Under the pieces are notes generated by a model. That model was not told where the DNA came from, did no database searches, and saw only the letters and a program-made list of their open reading frames with translations. From Oscillospiraceae bacterium (GTDB taxonomy: Bacteria; Bacillota; Clostridia; Oscillospirales; Ruminococcaceae): DNA of 64,000 nucleotides. A program made the position numbers and the translations under genes. The DNA is taken from positions 62,001 to 126,000 of the forward strand of contig JAFRJM010000006.1 of the NCBI GenBank assembly GCA_017432285.1, read 5' to 3'. Position 1 is the first letter of the stretch, and the number at the start of each line of letters is the position of its first letter. This document shows positions 17,735-25,604 of this stretch, piece by piece.

Positions 17735-18538
17735 ATGAAAGGACTTAAAGGAAAAGTTGGATTTGTAACAGGAGGCGGTTCCGGAATCGGCAAATCTATT
17801 GTGGAGCATCTGCTTGAAAATGATGTTAAGGTCGTAGTTCTGGATCTTAATGTGAAGGGGCTGGATGAGCTCGTAGAAAAGAGCAACGGGCAGCTCGTCC
17901 CGGTAGCAGGTAGTGTCGCGAAGGAAGAAGATGTGGCTAAAGCTGTTCAGACAGCAGTAGACACATTCGGCCAGTTGAATTTTGCATTCAATGTTGCAGG
18001 CATCGTAAAGACACAGCTTATAGTAGATCAGGATGTGGAAGACTGGAAACAGACTCTTGATGTTGACCTTATCGGAGTGTTCCTCTGCCTGAAATATGAG
18101 GCAAGGGCGATGAGAGAAAACAAGGATGGCGGTTCCATCATCAATATTGCATCTCTGAATGCACATGTACCGATGATCTATGGTTCTGCTTATGTTGCAG
18201 CTAAAGCCGGTGTCGAAATGCTGTCCAAGAATGCGGCTCTTGAGTTTGCACATTATGGTATAAGGGTAAACTCGATCCTGCCAGGACTTATTGCTACACC
18301 TATCAATACCAATGTTCTGAATGATGAGAAGACATACGGGAAGTTTAAGGAGAGGATCCTGCTCAACCGCGCTGCTAAGCCGGATGAGATCGCTGAGCCG
18401 GCATTGTTCCTTGCATCTGACTACAGCTCATACGTCAACGGAACATCACTTGTGGTAGATGGTGGTTGGGAAGTCACAGGTTATCCTAACCTTGCTGATC
18501 TCAGTGATGAGGATTCAAAGTTTGATTTTGCGGATTAA
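17735..18538 (+). CDS. SDR-family oxidoreductase
   Basis: A 267-residue short-chain dehydrogenase/reductase. NAD(P)-binding TGGGSGIGKS near residue 12, NVAG structural motif, and the catalytic Ser-Tyr-Lys set in IASLNAH...YVAAKAG. The Asp after beta-strand 2 (VLDLN) favours NAD(H) over NADPH. The tail VNGTSLVVDGGWEVTGY is typical. AAAGGAG lies upstream of the ATG. Substrate cannot be read from the sequence; hydroxysteroid or sugar-alcohol dehydrogenases of gut Clostridia look similar. Confidence 0.9.
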   Translation: MKGLKGKVGFVTGGGSGIGKSIVEHLLENDVKVVVLDLNVKGLDELVEKSNGQLVPVAGSVAKEEDVAKAVQTAVDTFGQLNFAFNVAGIVKTQLIVDQDVEDWKQTLDVDLIGVFLCLKYEARAMRENKDGGSIINIASLNAHVPMIYGSAYVAAKAGVEMLSKNAALEFAHYGIRVNSILPGLIATPINTNVLNDEKTYGKFKERILLNRAAKPDEIAEPALFLASDYSSYVNGTSLVVDGGWEVTGYPNLADLSDEDSKFDFAD

Positions 18539-18558
18539 TTAATCTAAATGAGTAATAT

Positions 18559-18602
18559 GACCGTGTAAGGAAAAGCGGAAACGTATCCTTACACGGTCTT
18601 TC
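18559..18602 (+). terminator. Intrinsic terminator of SDR gene
   Basis: GACCGTGTAAGGA/TCCTTACACGGTC, a 13-base perfect stem, then TTTCT. Confidence 0.9.
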
Positions 18603-18663
18603 TGTATAAAAATAATAGACCGGCGGAAACCGATCTCTTATTTGTCTGTTTGATTTTTGACTG

Positions 18664-18925
18664 CTACTTTGTAAGCCGTTTCTTATTGATAAAGTAGAAA
18701 GCAGCTCCTATTCCTCCAGCTGCAACTGCTGTAACTGCAACAATCGCGATAGGACTGATCTTGCCTTTATCTGGTGTGTCTGGCTCTTCTGTATGAGAGG
18801 TTAAAGAGAGGCTGCCGCATGCCGTTAGCGATAAAGTCAAGCATAACAATAAAAAAGAACAAGTGTTTTTCTCATTTTGTAACCTGTATATCCTGATGTT
18901 TCTAGAAAATAAGATAATAATCCCG
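18664..18925 (-). pseudogene. Small lipoprotein gene with apparent -1 frameshift in a T6 tract
   Basis: The intact downstream frame encodes a lipobox (SLTACGS), a short Ser/Thr/Pro-rich stretch, a C-terminal hydrophobic helix and a KKRLTK end. Read as one frame it would begin at ATG 18939, which has no ribosome site and an atypical N-terminus. A better start, ATG AGA AAA ACA (minus strand, about 18875), begins a textbook lipoprotein signal peptide (MRKTLVLF) but hits a stop after 12 codons. Adding one T to the T6 tract at 18851-18856 would join it to the downstream LLLCLTLSLTACG. Either a real frameshift, a phase-variable tract, or an assembly error. Function unknown. Start given is approximate. 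Confidence 0.5.
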
Positions 18926-19093
18926 TGAGATTTTATCATAACGATACAATTCTAACAATAAAGAAATTATTAAGTATATAAATATTTCGGAGGGAAGATA
19001 TGGACCGGACTTTCCGGCTAAGCTTCTTTCTCTCAATAGCGAATTAATGTATACTGTCCAAAAGGAAGAGAATCAGTCGGAGGGATTTGAAAT

Positions 19094-19549
19094 TTGCATA
19101 GGATCTGTTTTTTGTGTCATGGGAATATCTGCAGGAGTCCGATGGCTGAATATATCATGAAAGACCTTGTAAGAAAGGCTGGGGCAGAAGATGAATTTGA
19201 GATAACTTCTGCCGGTGTTTCAAGCGAGGAGGAAGGCAATGATATTTATCCTCCGGCCAAAAGGGTGCTGGCACAGCACGGAATCCCATTTGGAAGGCAC
19301 AGAGCTCATCTTGTAAGAGAAGAAGAGATGAAGAATGCGGATCACATCATCGTAATGGATCGATGGAACATAAGGAATCTTGGATACAGGTACGGCAACA
19401 GGTATAATAACAAGACAGAGATGCTGCTTTCATACTGTGGGGAAGATGAGGATGTATCTGACCCGTGGTGGACACGGGATTTTGAGACAGCGTATTCAGA
19501 TATATACAGAGGCTGCGAAGCAATGCTGGCTTTTCTGTTAGAGAGATAA
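19094..19549 (+). CDS. Low-molecular-weight protein tyrosine phosphatase
   Basis: A 151-residue cytoplasmic phosphatase. The phosphate loop C-x5-R is at the N-terminus (CHGNICRSPMAE), and the general-acid Asp lies in VSDPWW. TTG start with GGAGGG ten bases upstream; no ATG fits. In Firmicutes these enzymes oppose tyrosine kinases controlling capsule and stress. Followed by a small protein and an M42 peptidase in the same direction, probably one operon. Confidence 0.93.
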   Translation: MHRICFLCHGNICRSPMAEYIMKDLVRKAGAEDEFEITSAGVSSEEEGNDIYPPAKRVLAQHGIPFGRHRAHLVREEEMKNADHIIVMDRWNIRNLGYRYGNRYNNKTEMLLSYCGEDEDVSDPWWTRDFETAYSDIYRGCEAMLAFLLER

Positions 19550-19567
19550 TAATCGGAGAACTACAAG

Positions 19568-19843
19568 ATGGCAGATATTAAGATCAGTTTAAAGATGGAT
19601 GAACAGCTGAGGAAAGACCTTCAGGATATACTTGTTGATACAGTAAAGGAAATGCCGTCAACTCTTGGTGAGGCAGTAAGATCCGGAGTGGTAGAGCACA
19701 AGGTTCCTCTGAGGCAGCTGGCATACAGTATCAATGAGGCAAGAGAGAAGGCTTTGCTTGCATTACTACCTGAGGAACTTCGCCCGAAAAAAGAAGATGA
19801 ACTAGTCGTGAAAGAGGAAGAAGATGACAAAGAAAACAGATAG
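19568..19843 (+). CDS. Small charged protein, unknown function
   Basis: A 91-residue mostly helical protein with a very acidic/basic C-terminal tail (KKEDELVVKEEEDDKENR). It sits between the tyrosine phosphatase and the M42 peptidase and overlaps the peptidase start by 20 bases. I do not recognise a family. The tight packing suggests it is expressed and may be a partner of one of its neighbours. Confidence 0.6.
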   Translation: MADIKISLKMDEQLRKDLQDILVDTVKEMPSTLGEAVRSGVVEHKVPLRQLAYSINEAREKALLALLPEELRPKKEDELVVKEEEDDKENR

Positions 19844-20852
19844 AGTTCTGGATTACACAAAAGAACTGATTGCTATAGACAGCCCGACGGGCTTTACAGC
19901 AAAGGCCACGGAATATGCGGTCGAAACATTAAATAAACTAGGCTTTGCTCCTGATGTGACCAGAAAGGGAAGCGTTCTTGCAGAGATCGGCGGGGAAGGA
20001 AGCCCACTGGTGCTAACTGCGCATCTTGATACTCTCGGCGGTATCGTCTGCGAGATAAAATCAAACGGGCGTCTCAGAATATCCAACCTTGGAGGTCTAA
20101 GAGCAGCGAACTGTGAAACAGAGAACGTGAGAGTATATGCGCGCAACGGAAATATCATCGACGGTTGTCTGCAGCTTTGCAATGCGTCCACACATGTCAA
20201 TAAAGATATGGATAAGATTGAACGTGATTTCAACACTACAGAGATCGTCTTGGATGCGGATGTTTCATCCAAAGAGGATACTCTTGCACTGGGAATCACA
20301 AACGGCTGTTTCGTTTGCTTTGATCCCAGGTTCACAGTGACGAAAACAGGCTATATCAAGAGCAGATATCTCGATGACAAACTTTCTGTCGGCATCCTGC
20401 TGGCATTGGCAGAAGAGATAAAAGAGAAGAAACTCAATCTGAACAGGAAGGTATATCTATTCCTGACGACCTATGAAGAAGTAGGTCACGGTGGAAAGGG
20501 CGGTCTGCCTGAAGACGCTGAGGAGATCCTCGCGGTGGATATGGGGTGCGTAGGAGATGGCCTGGAGGGCAGTGAGCGCAAAGTATCGATTTGTGCAAAA
20601 GATGCTCACGGTCCGTATGATTACGACGTCACGACAAAACTAGTCACACTTGCTCAGGACAATGGATTGCAGTTTGCTGCGGATGTGTTTATCAATTACA
20701 GCAGCGACGCCCAGGCAGCTATCAACGCAGGATACGACCTGAAACATGCCCTGATAGGTCCTGGTGTTTATGCGTCACACGGATATGAACGCAGCCATAC
20801 AGAAGGCGTTGATAATACTCTCAGACTGCTTGAATTGTATCTTGGAAAATAA
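19824..20852 (+). CDS. M42-family metallo-aminopeptidase
   Basis: A 342-residue dinuclear zinc peptidase. Ligand and catalytic motifs: AHLDT (H67, D69), LDDKLSVG (bridging Asp), TYEEVGHGG (catalytic and metal Glu), AVDMG, and the final His in RSHTEG. M42 enzymes are often tetrahedral cytoplasmic aminopeptidases that trim peptides to amino acids. Start ATG lies within the preceding small gene, with GAGGAAG upstream. Fits the peptide-degrading theme (proline iminopeptidase-like, PepT, serine hydrolases). Confidence 0.92.
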   Translation: MTKKTDRVLDYTKELIAIDSPTGFTAKATEYAVETLNKLGFAPDVTRKGSVLAEIGGEGSPLVLTAHLDTLGGIVCEIKSNGRLRISNLGGLRAANCETENVRVYARNGNIIDGCLQLCNASTHVNKDMDKIERDFNTTEIVLDADVSSKEDTLALGITNGCFVCFDPRFTVTKTGYIKSRYLDDKLSVGILLALAEEIKEKKLNLNRKVYLFLTTYEEVGHGGKGGLPEDAEEILAVDMGCVGDGLEGSERKVSICAKDAHGPYDYDVTTKLVTLAQDNGLQFAADVFINYSSDAQAAINAGYDLKHALIGPGVYASHGYERSHTEGVDNTLRLLELYLGK

Positions 20853-20867
20853 TTACTAAAAGAATAG

Positions 20868-20897
20868 GAGACCTTGTTCACCGAACAGGTCTCTTTT
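20868..20897 (+). terminator. Intrinsic terminator
   Basis: GAGACC-T-TGTTC/AACAGGTCTC stem with one bulge, then TTTT, after the M42 gene. Confidence 0.8.
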
Positions 20898-20937
20898 GTT
20901 GTAGTCAAGAACATTATTTTTGTGCATATCGACGGGA

Positions 20938-20980
20938 ATTGTTTCCAAACAATGTATACAATAACAATATGAGGTATAAT
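20938..20980 (+). promoter_or_regulatory. Palindrome and -10 upstream of double hydrolase
   Basis: ATTGTTTCCAAACAAT (20938-20953) is a perfect 7-base inverted repeat with a CC centre. A TATAAT lies at 20975-20980. The palindrome sits where the -35 contact would be, with no good -35 of its own, suggesting an activator or repressor site. Confidence 0.4.
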
Positions 20981-21027
20981 ATACAAAACTGTTTTTATGG
21001 AGATATGGAAAAATAAGCAGACTGTTT

Positions 21028-22782
21028 TTGTTCATTATTATAGCTGTTTTGAGTTTTGGTGCCGGAGCATTGATCTGTGCACTTGTTTTCAGTGGGAAAG
21101 CAAACAGATCGAGGAGACACAAGATACGCAGAGTACTTCTTGCTTATCTGGTTGGATTGGTAATTTTCATCATGGCTTGTTTCGGACAGCTTTTGATATG
21201 CAAGCATCCTGGAAACGTTGCATTACGTGCACTTGAAGGAAGCACTTCTGTAACAGTTGAAAAGACAAAGTTTGGCTATTTTCTGGACGGCCCTGGCGAG
21301 GATTCTGCTTTCATCTTTTATCCTGGCGGAAAGGTCGATGTTGAATGCTATGCTTCTCTTTTGAAACAGATCGCTGAAAACGGTGTGGACGTCTTTATGA
21401 TGGATATGCCGTTAAATGTGCCATTTCTAAAAGTCAATGCAGCAAATAAGGTTATAAGGAAATATGATTACGATTCATGGTATATTGGCGGCCATTCACT
21501 CGGTGGTGTTGCAGCTTCCAGATATGCTGCAAAAAAGGCAGATAAAGTTGACGGTCTGATCCTTATAGCTTCATATCCGACAAAACAGTTGCCGAGCGAT
21601 ATGCGGCTTTTGTCCGTACGTGGTTCTCTTGATGGTGTCCTCAATGAGGAGTTATATGAGGAGAATAAGTTTTACTGGCCTCAGCAGAGTAAGGAATATG
21701 TTATCAGGGGAGGAAACCATACAAATTTTGCTGACTGCAGTCTAATAATCGGAGACAACGAGGCGACAGTTCCCTATACCACACAGCAGAGACTCTGTAC
21801 GGAGGCGATCACATCATTTATAGGTCCGGTTGTTCCATCTGAGGATCCTTCAGATGACATCGAGCAGAATACTGATCCGGAACCGGATCCGGAACCTGTA
21901 CCAGAACCGGAACCTGATCCTGTTGTAGAAGAGAAACCGATATTGCTTGCCGATCGGCTCAATGACGGGTCGGATCTGTGGGACGGCGGCAGAGGATATG
22001 AATTCCCGGAGGGTGAGACTGAGGTGTATACATCTAAGGGAAGATACAGCAATATACGTGTCCTCAGTATTGCTTCTCAGGAGCATTCAGACACGGTTGT
22101 GATATATATTCACGGCGGAGCTTATATCGGTGACTTTGACAACGGATACTACTATCCTGTGGTTAAGCAGATAACTATGGATACTGGATATGAGGTACTT
22201 GTGCCTCAGTATCCGCTTCTGACAGGGTTCAATTTCACTCATGCATATATTCCGCTTCAGTCTCTGTATTACAGGGTAGTCGCGGAATACGGAAGCGACC
22301 ATGTCATCGTTATGGGCGACTCCGCCGGAGGAGCGCTTGCAGCAGGCCTTTGCATGCAGGCTGCGGAGAACAATTGGGAACAGCCTTCCCAGCTCGTTCT
22401 TGTTTCTCCCTGGGTAGATCTTATGATCACTCATCCGGAGACAGACAAGTATCAGGAACTGGACAAGAATCTCGATGCGTATATGCTGAGACTGTATGGC
22501 GAATACTGGGCGGCCGGAGAGAATCCGAGCGATTACCATCTGAGCCCGCTGTACGGGGATGTAACAGTTTTCAGAGATGTAACTCTCTATTATGGTGACA
22601 GTGAGCTGTTTACTCCTACAGAACAGCTGTTTTATGAAAAGATGTCCAGCAAGGGTGTTTCATGCGAACAGATAATCGGGGTCGGAATGGGACATGACTG
22701 TGCTATCACTGACAAAGATATGCTGCACGACCTCTGCGACAGAATGGTTGCAAAGCAGGCTGCTCTGGAAGAAGCAGCGTAA
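21028..22782 (+). CDS. Membrane-anchored tandem alpha/beta hydrolase
   Basis: A 584-residue two-enzyme fusion. Two N-terminal membrane helices (about 1-22 and 37-58) flank a very basic loop, which by the positive-inside rule puts the rest outside the cell. Domain 1 (about 70-265) has the nucleophile GHS157LGG. A Pro/Glu/Asp repeat linker (about 274-300) leads to domain 2 (about 310-580) of the hormone-sensitive-lipase type: HGGAY oxyanion motif, GDS432AGG nucleophile, and a C-terminal GMGHDC His. The start is uncertain: TTG 21028 has no close ribosome site, and a short ATGGAAAAA just upstream would join this frame if one A were added, restoring a natural MEKISRLFLF start. Extracellular esterase or lipase, substrate unknown. 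Confidence 0.8.
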   Translation: MFIIIAVLSFGAGALICALVFSGKANRSRRHKIRRVLLAYLVGLVIFIMACFGQLLICKHPGNVALRALEGSTSVTVEKTKFGYFLDGPGEDSAFIFYPGGKVDVECYASLLKQIAENGVDVFMMDMPLNVPFLKVNAANKVIRKYDYDSWYIGGHSLGGVAASRYAAKKADKVDGLILIASYPTKQLPSDMRLLSVRGSLDGVLNEELYEENKFYWPQQSKEYVIRGGNHTNFADCSLIIGDNEATVPYTTQQRLCTEAITSFIGPVVPSEDPSDDIEQNTDPEPDPEPVPEPEPDPVVEEKPILLADRLNDGSDLWDGGRGYEFPEGETEVYTSKGRYSNIRVLSIASQEHSDTVVIYIHGGAYIGDFDNGYYYPVVKQITMDTGYEVLVPQYPLLTGFNFTHAYIPLQSLYYRVVAEYGSDHVIVMGDSAGGALAAGLCMQAAENNWEQPSQLVLVSPWVDLMITHPETDKYQELDKNLDAYMLRLYGEYWAAGENPSDYHLSPLYGDVTVFRDVTLYYGDSELFTPTEQLFYEKMSSKGVSCEQIIGVGMGHDCAITDKDMLHDLCDRMVAKQAALEEAA

Positions 22783-22828
22783 CACTGGTTTTCAGAATTT
22801 GATATAATATAGATATGGTGAGAGATTC

Positions 22829-23095
22829 ATGATCAGGATGCGATATACATTTCGGGGAAATGTACAGGGCGTGGGATTTCGATACCGCTGCGTTATGGCT
22901 GCCCGGAGACTTGGAGTCACGGGATGGGTTGAGAACGAGTGGGACGGATCCGTTACGCTGGAGGCGCAGGGAGACCCGGATGTGCTTGAGCAGATGCTGG
23001 TCGAAGTAAGCAGGACCAGATATGGCTGGATAGATGCAGTAGAGAAAACAAGATTGCCGGTCACGAATGAGGAAAGGAATTTCAGCGTCAGATGA
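22829..23095 (+). CDS. acyP: Acylphosphatase
   Basis: An 88-residue acylphosphatase, which hydrolyses acyl-phosphates such as acetyl phosphate or carbamoyl phosphate. The active-site loop GNVQGVGFRYR carries the catalytic Arg, and GWVENEWDGSV carries the catalytic Asn. Length is normal. It overlaps the next gene by four bases (ATGA), which is an unusual partner for a housekeeping enzyme. Confidence 0.95.
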   Translation: MIRMRYTFRGNVQGVGFRYRCVMAARRLGVTGWVENEWDGSVTLEAQGDPDVLEQMLVEVSRTRYGWIDAVEKTRLPVTNEERNFSVR

Positions 23096-24729
23096 GAAAA
23101 AAGAAATGGTATAAGATCACCTCGATAATCTGCCTTTCATTGATCTTGTTGAGTATTATTGTGTATTTTTTGCAGCACGCACAGTTGTTTCTTGTGCTCA
23201 ATGGAGAGCCAGAGATGAATGTACCGGTATACAGTCCGTTTGAGGATCCTGGTGCATATAACCGTATGAACAAGAAAACTGTTCTGGGGGAAGGCGAAGT
23301 AGATACATCTAAGCTTGGAGAATATAAGTTGGAATATAAAGCGTTTCTTCAGAAGATTGAGAGAACGGTGACTGTTGTGGACGATACAGCACCTTCAGTA
23401 GTTTTAAATGCGCCAAGTTATATACAGGTGCCTGTTGGTACAGATATCTCAGCAGATTCCGCTGTTGCACATGATAACTTTGATCAGAATATTACTGCCG
23501 TGATTTCTCAGGGTATTCCGGCCGGGCAGGCAGGAACATTTGAAGTCATCTATAGCGCTACGGACAGCAGCGGAAATGTAGGTGAAGTGCGTCAGACAGT
23601 GAATGTGGTCGATGATGACTTCCATTACGAAAATGAGATCCATAACAATGTAAGCCTGGCTCAGTCCAGAGTGGATAAGATCATAGCTTACCTTAATGAA
23701 CTGTACAGATCCATGGTCTATCTTGACGCGAGGGATATGAGCGGGTTCTATTCAGAGGATGGAGCACAGTATGCATATAAGATGCAGAAAGGCCTGGAGT
23801 ACCTGATCACTACCAGGAATCTGTCCGGCAACTCATTGTATCTAGATGATTGCAGTTATGACATCACTATAGACAGAACAGATTACGCCGGAACAGGTCT
23901 GTGTGTAAGAGTATATGAAGACAGCACAGTAAAGTTCCATTATCTTAACGGCGAGGAATCCAAACAGCACAATGTGCTTTCGAAATTCTATTTTGATTAC
24001 AACGGCGACCTTACGCAGGTCTACAGGGAGGAAGGGTTCTATCTCGCGTTTGACAAAGAGGATATGGAGCTCGGAGACAACTATAAAGACGAACTGGATA
24101 AGTTGTATATGGATTATCTTGAAGCGTACATGGAGCAGCAGGATAACAGAGCCAGTGACCGCTCTGAGGTAAACAGCGGAAAAGCTCAAGGAGCTAATCT
24201 TTCAGCTTCAAATCCGTATGACAGGGATGCAGCTGCTGAGTATGCGGACGATTATGCTATGTTCAGGAACTGGAGATATCCGGATTATGAGAGCAACTGC
24301 ATGAATTTCGTCTCACAGGTCATTCATGCCGGCGGTGTTCCGATAGATCATACCGGGACATATCAGTGGAAGAACTATGACCTTGCGGAAGATCACAGCG
24401 ATTCTGAGACAGGATTCACATATGAGTTTATCCGCATCAGTTATTTCAACAAGTATCTTGAGAATACCGCTGATCCTCCCAAAATGGTCGTCGAGAGAGA
24501 CCTCAATCTCTGGCTCGGTGAAAAGGGAGATATCGTATACGTAGGTATGGATGGTTATGATTACGACGATTATCCGCATGTCGTTATCATTGCAGCTCCT
24601 GTTTACAATGAAGAGGGCGAACTTATCGACTTCCTTATAGACGGAAATACCAATGATCAGTATCATTATCCGCTGAGTGCATCCTGTTATATCTACAGAA
24701 GACTGGCCAAAGTCCACGGTTATAATTAA
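23092..24729 (+). CDS. Surface protein with Ig-like domain and C-terminal amidase domain
   Basis: A 545-residue protein with an N-terminal membrane anchor or signal (about 8-28), then one complete Ig-like (DUF5011/HYR-type) domain, VDDTAPSVVLNAP...YSATDSSGNVGEVRQTVNVVD, preceded by a similar partial unit. The C-terminal third (about 370-545) matches the putative amidase (Amidase_6) family: NPYDRDAAAEYADDY, the catalytic C403 in SNCMNFVSQ, H496 in YPHVV, and DGNTND. This is an NlpC/P60-like cysteine fold, likely acting on wall peptides outside the cell. Translationally coupled to acylphosphatase and followed by a small membrane protein. Confidence 0.82.
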   Translation: MRKKKWYKITSIICLSLILLSIIVYFLQHAQLFLVLNGEPEMNVPVYSPFEDPGAYNRMNKKTVLGEGEVDTSKLGEYKLEYKAFLQKIERTVTVVDDTAPSVVLNAPSYIQVPVGTDISADSAVAHDNFDQNITAVISQGIPAGQAGTFEVIYSATDSSGNVGEVRQTVNVVDDDFHYENEIHNNVSLAQSRVDKIIAYLNELYRSMVYLDARDMSGFYSEDGAQYAYKMQKGLEYLITTRNLSGNSLYLDDCSYDITIDRTDYAGTGLCVRVYEDSTVKFHYLNGEESKQHNVLSKFYFDYNGDLTQVYREEGFYLAFDKEDMELGDNYKDELDKLYMDYLEAYMEQQDNRASDRSEVNSGKAQGANLSASNPYDRDAAAEYADDYAMFRNWRYPDYESNCMNFVSQVIHAGGVPIDHTGTYQWKNYDLAEDHSDSETGFTYEFIRISYFNKYLENTADPPKMVVERDLNLWLGEKGDIVYVGMDGYDYDDYPHVVIIAAPVYNEEGELIDFLIDGNTNDQYHYPLSASCYIYRRLAKVHGYN

Positions 24730-24740
24730 AGGGGCTTGTG

Positions 24741-24989
24741 ATGCAAAAAAAGAAGAAGCAGAGGCCTTTGTGGAAGGATCTTATACTGATACCCATACAG
24801 TTGGTCCTGGATGAGATATGGCTGTTTCTTGGAGCATATCTGGATACTAAGATCGTGAACCCGGATGCTTATGGTCATCCTACTTTTGCACTAACGATCG
24901 TCTTTTCAGTTATTGCTGCAGCAGCTTCAATAATCGTACTGACATATGTTCTTGCAAAGGTTATCATGGCTATCTTCAGAAAGGACTAA
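24741..24989 (+). CDS. Small two-helix membrane protein
   Basis: An 82-residue protein with a basic N-terminus (MQKKKKQRP) and two hydrophobic segments. ATG 24741 is chosen over the adjacent GTG. It starts 11 bases after the amidase stop, so it belongs to the same operon; no family recognised. Confidence 0.65.
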   Translation: MQKKKKQRPLWKDLILIPIQLVLDEIWLFLGAYLDTKIVNPDAYGHPTFALTIVFSVIAAAASIIVLTYVLAKVIMAIFRKD

Positions 24990-25002
24990 ATCAACAAAAG
25001 AT

Positions 25003-25042
25003 AATCCGTCAGCAGATTCTTTGGATCTCTGACGGATTTTTT
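25003..25042 (+). terminator. Intrinsic terminator
   Basis: AATCCGTCAG/CTGACGGATT stem followed by TTTTTT after the amidase operon. Confidence 0.9.
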
Positions 25043-25052
25043 GCGAAGTTTA

Positions 25053-25080
25053 TGTAACGTTTTTCTAAAAACAGACACTA
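25053..25080 (+). promoter_or_regulatory. Candidate ECF-type autoregulated promoter
   Basis: TGTAAC (25053-25058) followed by GTTTTTC, 15 bases to GACACTA. TGTAAC is the usual -35 of ECF sigma factors, and it lies directly before an ECF sigma gene, which usually transcribes itself. No sigma-A type -35/-10 pair is seen here. Confidence 0.55.
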
Positions 25081-25112
25081 ATGAACAGAAAGAAGAGAAA
25101 GGAGGGCAGCGC

Positions 25113-25604
25113 ATGGAGCCAATGGAACAGATCTATCAGAAGTACGCTTCTACGGTATACAGATTTCTTCTCTCTAAATGCAGAGATGAAGATCTCGCGG
25201 AAGAGCTCACGCAGGAAACGTTTTATCAGGCTATAAAAAGTATCGACCGTTTCGACGGAAGGAGCCAGCTCTCAACATGGCTGTGCGCAATAGCCAAAAA
25301 TGTTCTCTCTTCTTATATCAAGAAAAACAGGATACATGAGCCGCTTGAAGAAGCAGACTTCACTGTGGAGGGACAAGAGAACGCGGTCCTTAATTCAATA
25401 GCCGGTGTTGAACTTATGAAGAAACTGCACAGTCTGCCTGAGCCATACAGGGAAGTCATGTACATGAGAGTGTTCGGAGATCTGTCCTTTAAGGAGATCG
25501 GGGATATCCTCGGGAAAACGGATACATGGGCCCGAGTGATATATTACCGGGGAAAAGAGAGGCTCAGTAAGGAGGTTAAAAATGATGAATACAGTTCCAT
25601 GTGA
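25113..25604 (+). CDS. ECF-type RNA polymerase sigma factor
   Basis: A 163-residue sigma factor with region 2 (YQKYASTVYRFLLSKC...DLAEELTQETFYQAIKSIDRFDGRSQLSTWLCAIAKNV) and region 4 (LPEPYREVMYMRVFGDLSFKEIGDILGKTDTWARVIYYRGKERL). The frame opens earlier, but AAAGGAGGG lies seven bases before ATG 25113. Overlaps the anti-sigma gene by 23 bases. Likely held inactive by that protein until an envelope signal arrives. Confidence 0.9.
   Translation: MEPMEQIYQKYASTVYRFLLSKCRDEDLAEELTQETFYQAIKSIDRFDGRSQLSTWLCAIAKNVLSSYIKKNRIHEPLEEADFTVEGQENAVLNSIAGVELMKKLHSLPEPYREVMYMRVFGDLSFKEIGDILGKTDTWARVIYYRGKERLSKEVKNDEYSSM

Noticed and set aside
17702..18253. 183-codon open frame opposite the SDR gene
   Set aside because: Shadow; the plus-strand SDR has all catalytic residues.
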